From Spirosoma telluris (lineage in GTDB: Bacteria > Bacteroidota > Bacteroidia > Cytophagales > Spirosomataceae): a DNA stretch of 64,000 nucleotides. Made by a program: the position numbers and the translations under genes. Of the stretch, positions 22,653 to 31,529 are shown in pieces. Below the pieces are notes generated by a model. It was not told the origin of the DNA. It saw only the letters and a program-made list of their open reading frames with translations, and searched no databases. Where the stretch lies: NCBI GenBank assembly GCA_003259005.1, contig QLII01000001.1, forward strand, positions 3,178,501 to 3,242,500. The letters run 5' to 3'. Position 1 is the first letter of the stretch. Every line of letters starts with the position of its first letter.

Positions 22653-23906
22653 CTAATGCGAAGCCGTCAGGGTTACGTTTTTTACAGCAAAGTTTTTTAC
22701 GGCAAAATACAGAATGGGTAAAAAACAGATAGCCGGAACCAGATAGGCCGTCTGCATCGTGGTCATATCAGATACGCGACCCATAATGACCGGAAATACA
22801 GCTCCACCCGCAATAGCCATAATAACCATGGAGGAGCCTAGCTTGGTTTTTGACCCTAGCCCCCGAATACTCAACGCAAAAATAGTCGGGAACATGATCG
22901 ACATAAAAAATTCAACGCCGATCAGGGCATAGACCGGTATTAGCCCATGTCCGAATACGGCAATAGCCAGCAACCCAATGTTGAGCAGACTATACACAGC
23001 CAGTAAATGGGGGGGTGTTATGTATTTCATCAGGAACGTACCGAAAAAACGGCCAATCATGAAACCAAGCAACGCTCCTGATAGCATATAGGCCGCTGCT
23101 TTTTCGCCAATACCTCCTACTTGTCCTACGAAACGGATAAAGAAACTGCTGACACAGACCTGCGCACCTACATAGAAAAACTGCGCGATGACACCAATAA
23201 TCAGATTTCGCTCGCCAAGAATAGACCCTCGACCAACCGTTGGCGAATCGTCTATTTCATCGATAACAGGCAAATTCGTACGGCTAATCAGTAGGGCTAC
23301 CAGCAGCACAACACCTCCGATGACCAGAAAGGGAACCTGTACTGAAGACGCTTCTTCTTTAAGATAAGCCTCAAATTGGCCTGGCACCATGGCTTGCTGC
23401 TCCGTAGCAGACACATTCTTACCTGACAAAATAAACGCACCACCAGCGAGCGGGGCCAGAAAAGCGGCTAGTCCGTTGAAAGACTGAGCAAAGTTGAGTC
23501 GCTGTGTACCTGTTTCCGGATCGCCCAATACCGTGATATACGGGTTTGCAGCTGTTTCCAGTAAGGTTAGGCCACTGGCAATAACAAACAGAGCCACCAG
23601 GAAAAAATTAAACTCCCGTAGTTCGGCAGCCGGGTAGAATAGAAATGTCCCTCCGGCAAACAGCAATAGTCCCAGCGTAATGCCAGCCTTATACCCGTAG
23701 CGTTTCATGAATAAACCAGCAGGCAGGGCCATCAGAAAATAAGCGATATAGGACGCTGAATCAATCAGAGCCGATTGGAGATCGCTTAGCTGGCAGGCTT
23801 TCTTGAGGTGCGGAATTAGAATCGGGTTCAGATTCAGCGCAAACCCCCAGAGGAAAAATAGAACCGTAATTAAGATAACGGCGAAACGATTGTCAGGTTT
23901 AGACAC
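22653..23906 (-). CDS. FucP-type L-fucose:H+ symporter-like MFS permease
   Basis: 417 residues, about 12 membrane segments, intact. The N-terminal LFFLWGFALNLNPILIPHLKKA and the ETAANPYITVLGDP segment are typical of the FHS (fucose/glucose-galactose) branch. It imports a sugar with protons. It lies upstream of the SDR and dehydrogenase on the same strand and divergent from an AraC regulator, so all four probably form one catabolic unit. Confidence 0.9.
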   Translation of the reverse strand: MSKPDNRFAVILITVLFFLWGFALNLNPILIPHLKKACQLSDLQSALIDSASYIAYFLMALPAGLFMKRYGYKAGITLGLLLFAGGTFLFYPAAELREFNFFLVALFVIASGLTLLETAANPYITVLGDPETGTQRLNFAQSFNGLAAFLAPLAGGAFILSGKNVSATEQQAMVPGQFEAYLKEEASSVQVPFLVIGGVVLLVALLISRTNLPVIDEIDDSPTVGRGSILGERNLIIGVIAQFFYVGAQVCVSSFFIRFVGQVGGIGEKAAAYMLSGALLGFMIGRFFGTFLMKYITPPHLLAVYSLLNIGLLAIAVFGHGLIPVYALIGVEFFMSIMFPTIFALSIRGLGSKTKLGSSMVIMAIAGGAVFPVIMGRVSDMTTMQTAYLVPAICFLPILYFAVKNFAVKNVTLTASH

Positions 23907-24016
23907 AGGGACTTTTCAGGTTTAGGTGTAAATCTTGCCGAATTACGCTACAAAGTAACTCTATTTATTAACTCATATTTTGTAGGAATTTACCCAGATA
24001 CTAAGCTATTTTGGCA

Positions 24017-24039
24017 TAGTAGTATAAATGATACTACTA
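24017..24039. promoter_or_regulatory. possible operator, 9-bp inverted repeat
   Basis: TAGTAGTAT-AAATG-ATACTACTA is a perfect 9-bp dyad with a 5-base spacer, ending 15 bases before the AraC start in the divergent gap. It could be a binding site for this regulator. Confidence 0.45.
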
Positions 24040-24054
24040 TTGGAGAATAATTTC

Positions 24055-24927
24055 ATGAAACCCCAATTATTAAAAGTAACTACTGGGCCAACGCGCTCCT
24101 TCAGTGTCCGCCAGGATCAATCACCGAATATAAATAACCGTTGGCACTTCCACCCCGAAGTCGAACTGATTCAGTTTCATAAAGGATCTGGTACTCAATT
24201 TGTTGGTGATAATATCATGCGATTCGGGCAGGGCGACGTCGTATTGGTAGGCGCTAATTTACCCCACTACTGGCGATATGATGAGCAGGAACTAGCTGAT
24301 AACCAGAATCCACAGCCATATGCTACCGTTATTCATTTTACAAAAGATTTTTGGGGTACTCATTTTCTGACGCTTCCGGAAACGAAACCAATCAAACAGG
24401 TTCTGGACAAAGCGCAGCGCGGTCTTTTGTTGACCGGGTCGACCAGTGAATTGATCGGCTCAAAGATTGAAGCCGTATATCATTCGGCAGGCGCTTACCG
24501 GTTGATGGCGCTAATGGATTGTTTACTAGCTATTTCTCAGGCTAACGAAGCCGTACTTTTATCGTCGCTGGGGTTCGAATGCAATTTTGCGGATCTTGAA
24601 AATGAGCGAATTAACGCCATTTATGACTTTACCTTCAAGAAGTTCAGCCAAAAAATCAGGCTCGATGAGGTAGCTTCGATAGCAGGTTTATCCTCCAACT
24701 CATTTTGCCGGTATTTTAAATCGCGCACGGGTAAGACGTACTCCCAATTTCTGACCGAAATTCGGGTGGGACATGCCTGTCGGCAACTGATTGATAACCG
24801 GAGAAGTATTCAGCAGATTTGTTACGAGAGCGGCTTTCAGAACGCGACCTGTTTCTTCGAGAAATTCAAAGCGGTTACTGGCCAAAGCCCACTGAGCTAT
24901 CAGCGTTCGCATCGAAACCGTCCCTAA
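24055..24927 (+). CDS. AraC-family transcription regulator of the sugar cluster
   Basis: 290 residues from 24055 (MKPQLLK); an ATG at 24028 lies in the dyad. The N-terminal cupin-like sensor domain has WHFHPEVELI and GDVVLVGANLPHYW. The C-terminal double helix-turn-helix has LDEVASIAGLSSNSFCRYFK and the signature INRRS-type second helix ending GFQNATCFFEKFK. It is divergent from the FucP-like permease, which it probably controls. Effector unknown. Confidence 0.9.
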   Translation: MKPQLLKVTTGPTRSFSVRQDQSPNINNRWHFHPEVELIQFHKGSGTQFVGDNIMRFGQGDVVLVGANLPHYWRYDEQELADNQNPQPYATVIHFTKDFWGTHFLTLPETKPIKQVLDKAQRGLLLTGSTSELIGSKIEAVYHSAGAYRLMALMDCLLAISQANEAVLLSSLGFECNFADLENERINAIYDFTFKKFSQKIRLDEVASIAGLSSNSFCRYFKSRTGKTYSQFLTEIRVGHACRQLIDNRRSIQQICYESGFQNATCFFEKFKAVTGQSPLSYQRSHRNRP

Positions 24928-25085
24928 GGCTTGTCTGTCAACTCCCTGATTAAATTTAGATACCTTTTTCCTGCCGCCAATGGAGTTGCCTGGCCACTCC
25001 TCTATATTTCAATTGATTATAGAAAAAAATTACTATCATTGTGCTATCAAAATGATATTACTTATTCATCTGAATCCTTACGGTC

Positions 25086-25934
25086 ATGGAAGAGAAAAAG
25101 ATTAATGCAGTTTCTGGTTATGTGTATGTATTGATTGCACTAGTGTGCTTTGGTCTGGCTGCCCTATTCATAAGCTATGGCTCAGTTGTAGGAGCTTTGT
25201 TGTTTGTTGTGGCTGGGTTCATTCTGAAAGGCATTGTCGTTATTTATCCTAATGAAGGTATGGCTGCTACGTTTTTCGGAGACTATGTAGGGACAATCAA
25301 GGAGACGGGCTTGCGCTGGGTAAACCCACTTTATAGTAAAACTAAAATTAGCCTGCGTGCCCGTAACCTGAATGGGCAGACCCTCAAAGTCAACGATAAA
25401 ATGGGCAACCCTGTAGAGATTGCAGCAGTTGTAGTCTGGCAGGTAAAGGACACCTCCAAAGCTCTATTCGATGTCGATAATTATGTAAACTTCGTACAGA
25501 TTCAATCGGAAGCGGCCGTCCGGAAGCTGGCTAATTCGTACCCCTATGATCACATGGAAGATGAAACTTCGAACGTAACCCTACGGGATAGCACAGGCCA
25601 GATCAATGTATTTTTGGAACAGGAACTAAATGAACGGCTCGAACGGGCCGGGGTCGATATCCTTGAAGCCCGCGTTAGCCACTTAGCCTATGCCTCTGAA
25701 ATTGCGGGAGCCATGCTTCAACGTCAGCAGGCATCAGCTATGATTGCTGCCCGACGCCTAATTGTAGAAGGTGCAGTTGGCATGGTTGAAATGGCACTGG
25801 AGCGACTGGAGAAAAATGGCGTAATTGCACTGGATGAGGAGCGAAAAGCCGCCATGGTCAGTAATTTGCTGGTTGTCTTGTGTGGTGAAAAATCAGTTAG
25901 CCCGGTCGTTAACGCGGGAACGTTATATAATTAA
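25086..25934 (+). CDS. SPFH/Band-7 domain membrane protein
   Basis: 282 residues, intact. Two N-terminal hydrophobic segments (about residues 10-50), then the SPFH domain (GLRWVNPLYSKTKISLR, PVEIAAVVVWQVKD). The C-terminal helical part (AGVDILEARVSHLAYA, MLQRQQASAMIAAR) drives oligomers. A membrane scaffold role is usual. The stop codon runs into a polypurine tract, and the next gene is a small RHH protein; the two probably form a pair. Confidence 0.9.
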   Translation: MEEKKINAVSGYVYVLIALVCFGLAALFISYGSVVGALLFVVAGFILKGIVVIYPNEGMAATFFGDYVGTIKETGLRWVNPLYSKTKISLRARNLNGQTLKVNDKMGNPVEIAAVVVWQVKDTSKALFDVDNYVNFVQIQSEAAVRKLANSYPYDHMEDETSNVTLRDSTGQINVFLEQELNERLERAGVDILEARVSHLAYASEIAGAMLQRQQASAMIAARRLIVEGAVGMVEMALERLEKNGVIALDEERKAAMVSNLLVVLCGEKSVSPVVNAGTLYN

Positions 25935-26053
25935 AAGAGGAGGAAGGAGGAGAGGGTAGAAAGGGAGGAAGGAATAAAGGCTACTTACAACAACTCCTTT
26001 CTTCCCTCTCCTCCTTCCCCCTCTCCTCCCTCTCCTCCTTCCTCCCTTTTTCT
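25933..26053. repeat. polypurine/polypyrimidine hairpin filling a gene gap
   Basis: A purine arm (25933-25956 and 25958-25980, GGAGGAAGG words) faces an unbroken 60-base pyrimidine tract (25994-26053, CTCCTTCC words). The pyrimidine tract touches the ATG of the RHH gene and the purine arm begins inside the SPFH stop codon. Both hairpin and triplex forms are possible. Confidence 0.85.
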
Positions 26054-26245
26054 ATGGCTGCCGAAAAAAAAGCATTTGTCTTACGCATTCAGCCCGAGAC
26101 GCTGAAGGAGCTGGAACGCTGGGCGCAGGACGAGTTTCGGAGCGTGAATGGACAGATTGAGTTTCTACTTAACGACGCACTTCGGAAACGGAAAAAACGC
26201 AATCAGTCATCCAGCGACGAACCACCACTAACCCCAGAGAACTGA
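26054..26245 (+). CDS. small ribbon-helix-helix (Arc-type) DNA-binding protein
   Basis: 63 residues. KAFVLRIQPETLKELERWAQDEFRSVNGQIEFLLNDAL is an Arc/MetJ-like beta strand plus two helices; the tail is Lys/Arg then Ser/Pro rich. No Shine-Dalgarno is possible because the leader is pure pyrimidine. It probably binds DNA as a dimer and may regulate the SPFH gene. No toxin partner is visible. Confidence 0.85.
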   Translation: MAAEKKAFVLRIQPETLKELERWAQDEFRSVNGQIEFLLNDALRKRKKRNQSSSDEPPLTPEN

Positions 26246-26248
26246 TTT

Positions 26249-26932
26249 CTATTCAGGTGCAACTACTCTATTTCTGGCGGATGCGGTTTTGGCATCCTGT
26301 TCCACTAACGTATTATAGCGATCAATCAGCAGCAAACGGCCCAGCAGAGCCCGGTCATTAATATTATGCACTTCTATATAGTGCTGTAGTACTTTGTCAT
26401 ACGCTCTCATCAGAGGGTGGTAAATATCCAGGTAAAACCGATCGAGCGTCAACAGATGGCCAGCGTCGTATACGTAATAATTGAAGTAATCCAGACTTTG
26501 TGCCATCTCTGGCTGATCAGTAAAGTAAGTCGGATGCGAAAATGCCCGTTTGAAGAGACCATGTGGCTTTTTTAGCTTTCTGACCACCACTAAAGAACCA
26601 TCCATGCAAACTTCGAAGAACGAGTGCCTAATCGCCGTTTTGGTTTCGTCGCTAGCTAGTACTTTAAACGTCCGATACGTATGATTGGAGAAATCAAACC
26701 AGCCGAAATCACTAACCTGATTCGATGAAAACGTACGTACCTGTCCATTGGGCTGGCGAAACAACACGGTTTCCATTAACCAGTTATACGATAAATCTCC
26801 TTCTAAAAGAGTTTTATCCCAAAGAGTTAACTGGCCCCTTTGCCAAACGGGTTTCGGCAGCGCAGCCTGAACAGGGAGAACACAAAAAAGTACAACTGTA
26901 GAGAGTAATAGTAAAAAGTAGCGTATTTTCAT
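26249..26932 (-). CDS. secreted protein of unknown function
   Basis: 227 residues with a signal peptide ending VQAALPKP. Short beta-rich start (RGQLTLWDKTLLEGDLSYN, VLFRQPNGQVRTFSSNQV), then a helical C-terminal half rich in Tyr and Leu. I do not recognise a family. It converges with the RHH gene only 3 bases away. It is preceded by a long AT-rich leader, so it is probably a single-gene unit. Confidence 0.75.
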   Translation of the reverse strand: MKIRYFLLLLSTVVLFCVLPVQAALPKPVWQRGQLTLWDKTLLEGDLSYNWLMETVLFRQPNGQVRTFSSNQVSDFGWFDFSNHTYRTFKVLASDETKTAIRHSFFEVCMDGSLVVVRKLKKPHGLFKRAFSHPTYFTDQPEMAQSLDYFNYYVYDAGHLLTLDRFYLDIYHPLMRAYDKVLQHYIEVHNINDRALLGRLLLIDRYNTLVEQDAKTASARNRVVAPE

Positions 26933-27287
26933 TATTGTTGATGTTAGGTGAAAAGTAGAACCTCAAGAGACTAACCGGCCTAAATTCGGCAAGACGCTTA
27001 CATCAAGATAATGAATAGATAAGTAGCTTGTTATCAGCTAAAAAATAGTCCTAATCGTAAGTATTTAACTATATGTAGATCGAATAGAATGGATAAAGGA
27101 AAAAAAATAGAATGTGCTATTTTTCTACTTTTTGGTTAAATATCACCTTTAGAAGAGATTTATTATACGGTTTAAAAATAATTACGTGCTTTTGACACGT
27201 ATTGATATAGTACAAAAATTTAAGTTACCTTAGTTTCTATTTTGACCAATAGAATTTTAAGACAACCCACGATCAGTCAATACTGGG
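26933..27287. other. AT-rich gap, promoter region of the unknown secreted protein
   Basis: 355 bases between the coaX stop and the start of the secreted protein, both on the minus strand. It is strongly AT-rich with several A/T runs and no long repeat or reading frame. Nothing else seen. Confidence 0.4.
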
Positions 27288-28079
27288 CTAATTGGTTTTT
27301 TGGCTATCTGTCGATGTTGTCACGAATTCGCCAATCAGTCGAACGCCTTCTAACGTTAGGGATGGAACAATGTCAGTAAAGACATCGCGCAGGGATGGAA
27401 TACGCCCCGACAAGCCACCCGTGGCCACCGCTATACAGTCTCCATTTAGTTCCGTTTGAATTCGACTGACCAGTGTGCGGACCAGGCCCTCGTAGCCCAA
27501 TACTACACCTGCCTGAATAGCGTGGGTTGTACTCGTACCCAGCGCCGACGAGGGGACTTCTATAGGTACTTCGGGTAACTGGGCCGTATTGGCAAAGAGT
27601 GACCGAATGGCTGTTTTTAATCCGGGAGCAATAGCCACGCCCAGAATTTTCCCCTCGCCCGAAACCGTAGTAAACGTGAGGGCTGTACCAAAATCAACAA
27701 CAACACATGTGCGTTTATAGCGCGTAAAGGCTGCAAGGGCATTTGCAACAAGATCAGCGCCAATCTCATGTGGACGCAGAATCTCAATAGGCAGTAACGG
27801 GTAAACACCAGGACCAACAACTACGGGTTCAAAACCGAACAACTCAGTTAGCATAGATCGCAGTGTAGGTGTTAAATTGGGTACAACACTGCTCAAAACT
27901 GTGCTTTTTATAGCGCTTAGCGGAACGGTCGCTTCGAGTAGCCAGAGCCGCAACCGGCGTTCGTAAGAATCTGCTGGTTCATCAGGCCGGGCGGGCGTGC
28001 GCCAGATATAATGCCAGGTAGTTTGGTCGTAAAGTCCGAAAACGGCGTCGGTATTGCCAATATCAACGATAATCTGCAC
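27288..28079 (-). CDS. coaX: type III pantothenate kinase
   Basis: 263 residues, intact. ASKHA-fold motifs: IVDIGNTDAVFGLY (phosphate 1), RPHEIGADLVANALAA, VVVDFGTALTFT (phosphate 2), ATGGLSG (adenosine). It phosphorylates pantothenate in the first step of CoA synthesis. It lies about 100 bases downstream of tsaB on the same strand, probably in one core-gene operon. Confidence 0.95.
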   Translation of the reverse strand: MQIIVDIGNTDAVFGLYDQTTWHYIWRTPARPDEPADSYERRLRLWLLEATVPLSAIKSTVLSSVVPNLTPTLRSMLTELFGFEPVVVGPGVYPLLPIEILRPHEIGADLVANALAAFTRYKRTCVVVDFGTALTFTTVSGEGKILGVAIAPGLKTAIRSLFANTAQLPEVPIEVPSSALGTSTTHAIQAGVVLGYEGLVRTLVSRIQTELNGDCIAVATGGLSGRIPSLRDVFTDIVPSLTLEGVRLIGEFVTTSTDSQKTN

Positions 28080-28180
28080 AGGAGCGAGAAATAGACGGTT
28101 GTCGGGGCGAAATAAGGGGAAAAACGCCAGATTCCCGCAATATCATCGTACACTAGGTGTATCGTCAACGGAATGCCCCC

Positions 28181-28869
28181 TTAAAGCGCCACCTTTTTAG
28201 GCTGTGTCGTCATGAAATCTTTCAGGTAGAATGGCTCAAACGTAGCCACGTTCTCAAATTGTCCTTTGCTAAAGGCTTTTGCGGCCAACTGTCCAATTGT
28301 GCGGGCAGATGGCACAATAAGTTGTTCAGGAAAGAAGGCGTTGGGCTGCCCCCCAGAATGGCTCGGCATTTTGCGGCTCCATCACCAAAAAAAACAACGG
28401 GTCCCTGTGCTAGCCAGTTACTGAAAGAATTTTCATCAATAATTTCCGCAGTTGTAGGCCGAATTTCCTGCCCATTCGTATCGTACAGAGCGCAATAGAC
28501 TTCCATTCGCCGGGCATCTATCATTGGGCAAAGAGTATAGCCTGTCGGAAAATAGGCTCTAATCTGTTCGGCCATGCCCGCCAGTGTATTGATGGCCAAT
28601 ACTGGTTTGTCCAGCGCGAAACACAGTCCTTTGGCTGTTGATACGGCAATGCGTAAGCCTGTGTAAGAACCGGGGCCTTTTGCTACAGCCACAGCATCTA
28701 ATTGGCTCAACTCACAACCTGCCTGCTGAACAACATCACTAATCAGCGTTGTGAGCATGGCTGCCGACGTCCGCTCCGTAAAGAGTTCGTAACAGCCCAG
28801 CAGGATGCCATCGCGGTGGAGCGCCACAGAACAATTGGCCGTGGAGGTATCTAGGGAGAGAATGAGCAT
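28181..28869 (-). CDS. tsaB: TsaB, tRNA threonylcarbamoyladenosine subunit, one frame break
   Basis: Repaired length is 229 residues from 28869 (MLILSLDTSTANCS). The ASKHA N domain is clear: KGPGSYTGLRIAVSTAKGL is the TsaB hallmark, and IDARRMEVY follows. The frame breaks in a six-C run at 28349-28354 (seven expected). It partners TsaD and TsaE for t6A37 in tRNA and is usually essential. Its start is 3 bases from a word-hairpin. Confidence 0.93.
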
Positions 28870-28872
28870 ATA

Positions 28873-28952
28873 AATGGATAATGGACAATGAATAATGGAC
28901 AATGAAATGCCATTATCAGACATTATTCATTGTCCATTATTCATTATCCATT
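28873..28952. repeat. intergenic word-hairpin (AATGGATAATGGACAATG vocabulary)
   Basis: Arms about 28873-28904 and 28921-28952, made of ATAATGGACAATGA words. It fills the S41-to-tsaB gap: 9 bases after the stop and 3 bases before the start in transcript order. Confidence 0.85.
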
Positions 28953-28961
28953 AGTTAAGAC

Positions 28962-30620
28962 CTATTTACTTTTCAGAATGGTCGAGTATCGGCCCATGTC
29001 TTTAAATAGGTCGAGAGCGGCTTTCATTTCGGGGTCAGTTGCAAACGACGCTTCTTTGAGTCCCCGTTGCAGGTAGTAATGGCCAGCAATTTCCTGTTCG
29101 AGCAACGTCCGGATTTCTGGTTTAAACGTGTTCAGGTCGGCATCTTTGCTATGTGACATCTTTGTCTTGAGCGATTTGAGCTGGTCCTGAATCTGGTCAA
29201 AATATTTTTCTTTCTTAGCCGATGCTTCAAGCGTACCCAGATCTTTTTCAACCTGCGTGGTGTAGTCATATTCTTTATCGGCAACCCACTTCGCAAAATC
29301 TGCATATTCAGCATCCGTCAGGTGGAATTCGCGGGCGGGTTTGATGCTTGGGTGCTCATGACGGTATTTCACCGCATAATCAAAAATTAACCCTTTGTTC
29401 GTCAGACTCAGTGCAATCGGCGTTGGCGTTTGGGCTTCAATCACGACGTCGGGCAAAACACCACCCCCATCATAGACCACGCGCCCAGCTTTAGTTTTAA
29501 AGGCTGTTTTCAGCGAATCCGGTATCTTACCGACGCTGCCGTCGGGGTTGCGATGGCTATAGTCAATGGCCTGGATACAACGTCCGCTTGGGATGTAGTA
29601 CTTCGCCGTTGTGATTTTCAGTTTGGTATTGAACGATAACTCACGCGTGGTTTGCACCAACCCCTTTCCATAGGTGCGCTGCCCAATCAAAACACCCCGG
29701 TCGTAATCCTGAATGACCCCCGATACGATTTCGGCGGCTGATGCGCTGTGGTTATTCGTCAACACAATAATGGGCATTTCGAGGTCTAAAGGCGGATTCA
29801 GTGCCGTATAGGTTTTATTCCACTCGGTCACTTTGCCCTTGGTCGTTACCACTTCCGAATCTTTCGGGATGAAGGTATTACAGATGTCGATGGCCATGTT
29901 GAGTAATCCACCTGGATTTTCACGAACATCGAGAATGAGCTTTTTCATGCCCTTGCCCTTCAACTCCTGGAAAGCGGTACGAACTTCCCGCGATGCCGTT
30001 GCGGTAAAATCCTTGAGGTCAATGTAGCCAACATCTTCAGAAACCATGCCGTAGTAGGGCACGTTAGTCATTTTCACTACATCGCGAATGACGCTGAGTT
30101 CAACCGGGTTTTTCTCCCCATATCGCTGAACAGTCAGCTTTACGGCGGTATTATTCTGACCTTTCAATAACTTGCCTGGGTCGGCCTCTTTTCGCGTTTT
30201 TATATCGACGCCATCAATCTTAATAACTTCATCGCCAATCTGAAGCCCCGATTTTTCGGCAGGTGTGCCTTCATACACCATCAATACGATACTCTTGCCC
30301 TGACGTTGCCCAATAAGAGCGCCAATGCCATTGTACCGACCTGTGGTCATGGTCATGTAGTCCTCGATTTCGTCCTCCGCAAAAAAATTGGTATACGGAT
30401 CGAGCGCCTTCAGCATCCCGTCGATACTGGTTTTGACCATCCGATTCGGATTAATCTCATCCACGTAATACAAATTCAATTCTTTGAAGAGCGTAGCGTA
30501 TATATCGAGATTTCGGGCGATTTCGAAAAAACGATCATCAGTTTTAAACGAAAAGAAACCAATGCCACCGGCTACAAGGGCTGACGAGGCTAGGAGAGTA
30601 AAGCGTTTAGGGAAGCGCAT
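28962..30620 (-). CDS. S41 carboxy-terminal processing protease (CtpA/Prc type)
   Basis: 552 residues, intact. N-terminal signal anchor (about residues 8-25), PDZ domain (GTPAEKSGLQIGDEVIKIDG), then the S41 core with catalytic Ser in NHSASAAEI and Lys in TYGKGLVQ. The helical C-terminal extension (about residues 400-552) is typical of Bacteroidota members. Periplasmic or envelope processing is likely. Upstream lie rnpA and rpmH on the same strand. Confidence 0.93.
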   Translation of the reverse strand: MRFPKRFTLLASSALVAGGIGFFSFKTDDRFFEIARNLDIYATLFKELNLYYVDEINPNRMVKTSIDGMLKALDPYTNFFAEDEIEDYMTMTTGRYNGIGALIGQRQGKSIVLMVYEGTPAEKSGLQIGDEVIKIDGVDIKTRKEADPGKLLKGQNNTAVKLTVQRYGEKNPVELSVIRDVVKMTNVPYYGMVSEDVGYIDLKDFTATASREVRTAFQELKGKGMKKLILDVRENPGGLLNMAIDICNTFIPKDSEVVTTKGKVTEWNKTYTALNPPLDLEMPIIVLTNNHSASAAEIVSGVIQDYDRGVLIGQRTYGKGLVQTTRELSFNTKLKITTAKYYIPSGRCIQAIDYSHRNPDGSVGKIPDSLKTAFKTKAGRVVYDGGGVLPDVVIEAQTPTPIALSLTNKGLIFDYAVKYRHEHPSIKPAREFHLTDAEYADFAKWVADKEYDYTTQVEKDLGTLEASAKKEKYFDQIQDQLKSLKTKMSHSKDADLNTFKPEIRTLLEQEIAGHYYLQRGLKEASFATDPEMKAALDLFKDMGRYSTILKSK

Positions 30621-30638
30621 AGTAGCTTTTGAGTGAAG

Positions 30639-30718
30639 AATGTATAATGAAGAATGTATAATGAATGCTGAAGAGTCGACTAGACGTATTCTTCATTATA
30701 CATTCTTCATTATACATT
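30639..30718. repeat. intergenic word-hairpin (AATGTATAATGAAG vocabulary)
   Basis: Arms 30639-30665 and 30691-30718 each carry a tandem AATGTATAATGAAG word and pair almost perfectly. The rnpA stop codon lies inside the right arm, so the last rnpA codons are hairpin sequence. The other end is 18 bases from the S41 start. Confidence 0.85.
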
Positions 30719-31091
30719 TTACTATAGCTAATTTCATACCTTTTTCTATCTCTTCAAACGAAATTATCTGTTTTGCGGTATAAAGAAAGGCTATATATGC
30801 TGGTAATGGCTTTTCTGGATTAAATAGATGCTTATTCAGTCGATAAGCCTCCCGTACCCGACGCCGGATGAGGTTACGATCGACAGCACGCTTAAAGATT
30901 CGCTTGGGTACGGTAATGACAATGGCAGGCAACAAAACGTTGCTTTCAGAAGAAGATTCAGGTTGAGGAAGATAGAGCACCCGAAATGGAAAAAGGTAGA
31001 ACGTCCCAACGGCCGCACTACCCTTTTTAAATAATTCACCGAGGATTTTTTTGCTACAAAGCCGTTCTGATTTTGGGAAGGTTTGCGGCAT
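30696..31091 (-). CDS. rnpA: ribonuclease P protein component
   Basis: 131 residues, intact. The RNR motif region is present as KRAVDRNLIRRRVREAYR, preceded by VPKRIFK. It binds the RNase P RNA and matures tRNA 5' ends. It follows rpmH as in most bacteria. The last seven residues come from the hairpin arm and are unlikely to be conserved. Confidence 0.95.
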   Translation of the reverse strand: MPQTFPKSERLCSKKILGELFKKGSAAVGTFYLFPFRVLYLPQPESSSESNVLLPAIVITVPKRIFKRAVDRNLIRRRVREAYRLNKHLFNPEKPLPAYIAFLYTAKQIISFEEIEKGMKLAIVKCIMKNV

Positions 31092-31163
31092 ATAGTCGTG
31101 AGTTGTAAGTCAATAGTCGATAGTTTGTACTGCCACTGACGACTACCAGCTGTCGACTAGCGA

Positions 31164-31331
31164 CTAGATTTTAAAGCGTTCGCCTTTTTTCTCGTCCGAG
31201 ACGGTCAGTTTGTGGCGGCCTTTGGCACGACGGCGGGCCAAAACCTGACGGCCATTGGCACTAGCCATCCGCTCACGGAAGCCGTGTTTGTTTTTCCGCT
31301 TACGATTTGATGGTTGGTACGTTCTTTTCAT
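31164..31331 (-). CDS. rpmH: 50S ribosomal protein L34
   Basis: 55 residues starting [19 protein letters not shown], the universal L34 start, with [21 protein letters not shown] basic core (here [18 protein letters not shown]) and a short tail ending KKGERFKI. Intact, unlike many longer neighbours. Typical rpmH-rnpA order. Confidence 0.95.
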   Translation of the reverse strand: MKRTYQPSNRKRKNKHGFRERMASANGRQVLARRRAKGRHKLTVSDEKKGERFKI

Positions 31332-31433
31332 GATCTATCTTGCCTAAAAACTCTTGATTTTCCAAATGAGTCCGCAAAGATAGGGGTATTGGTTCAGTAT
31401 AACAAGCCCTGTTTAGATTTGTAATCAGTAAAA

Positions 31434-31507
31434 TAAGTGGAATATGTGTAGTAAGTTGCGTAGAATACACCTACCTCACTACTCAACCACTACACGTACT
31501 CAACTTA
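31434..31507. repeat. weak word-hairpin between divergent genes
   Basis: A left part with TAAGTGGAATATGTGTAGT and a right part with ACTACACGTACTCAACTTA pair over about 19 bases with four or five mismatches; GTAGTAAG/CTCACTACTC words lie inside. Weaker than the other hairpins. Confidence 0.45.
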
Positions 31508-31529
31508 TTACCCCTATTCCTCTTCATCT

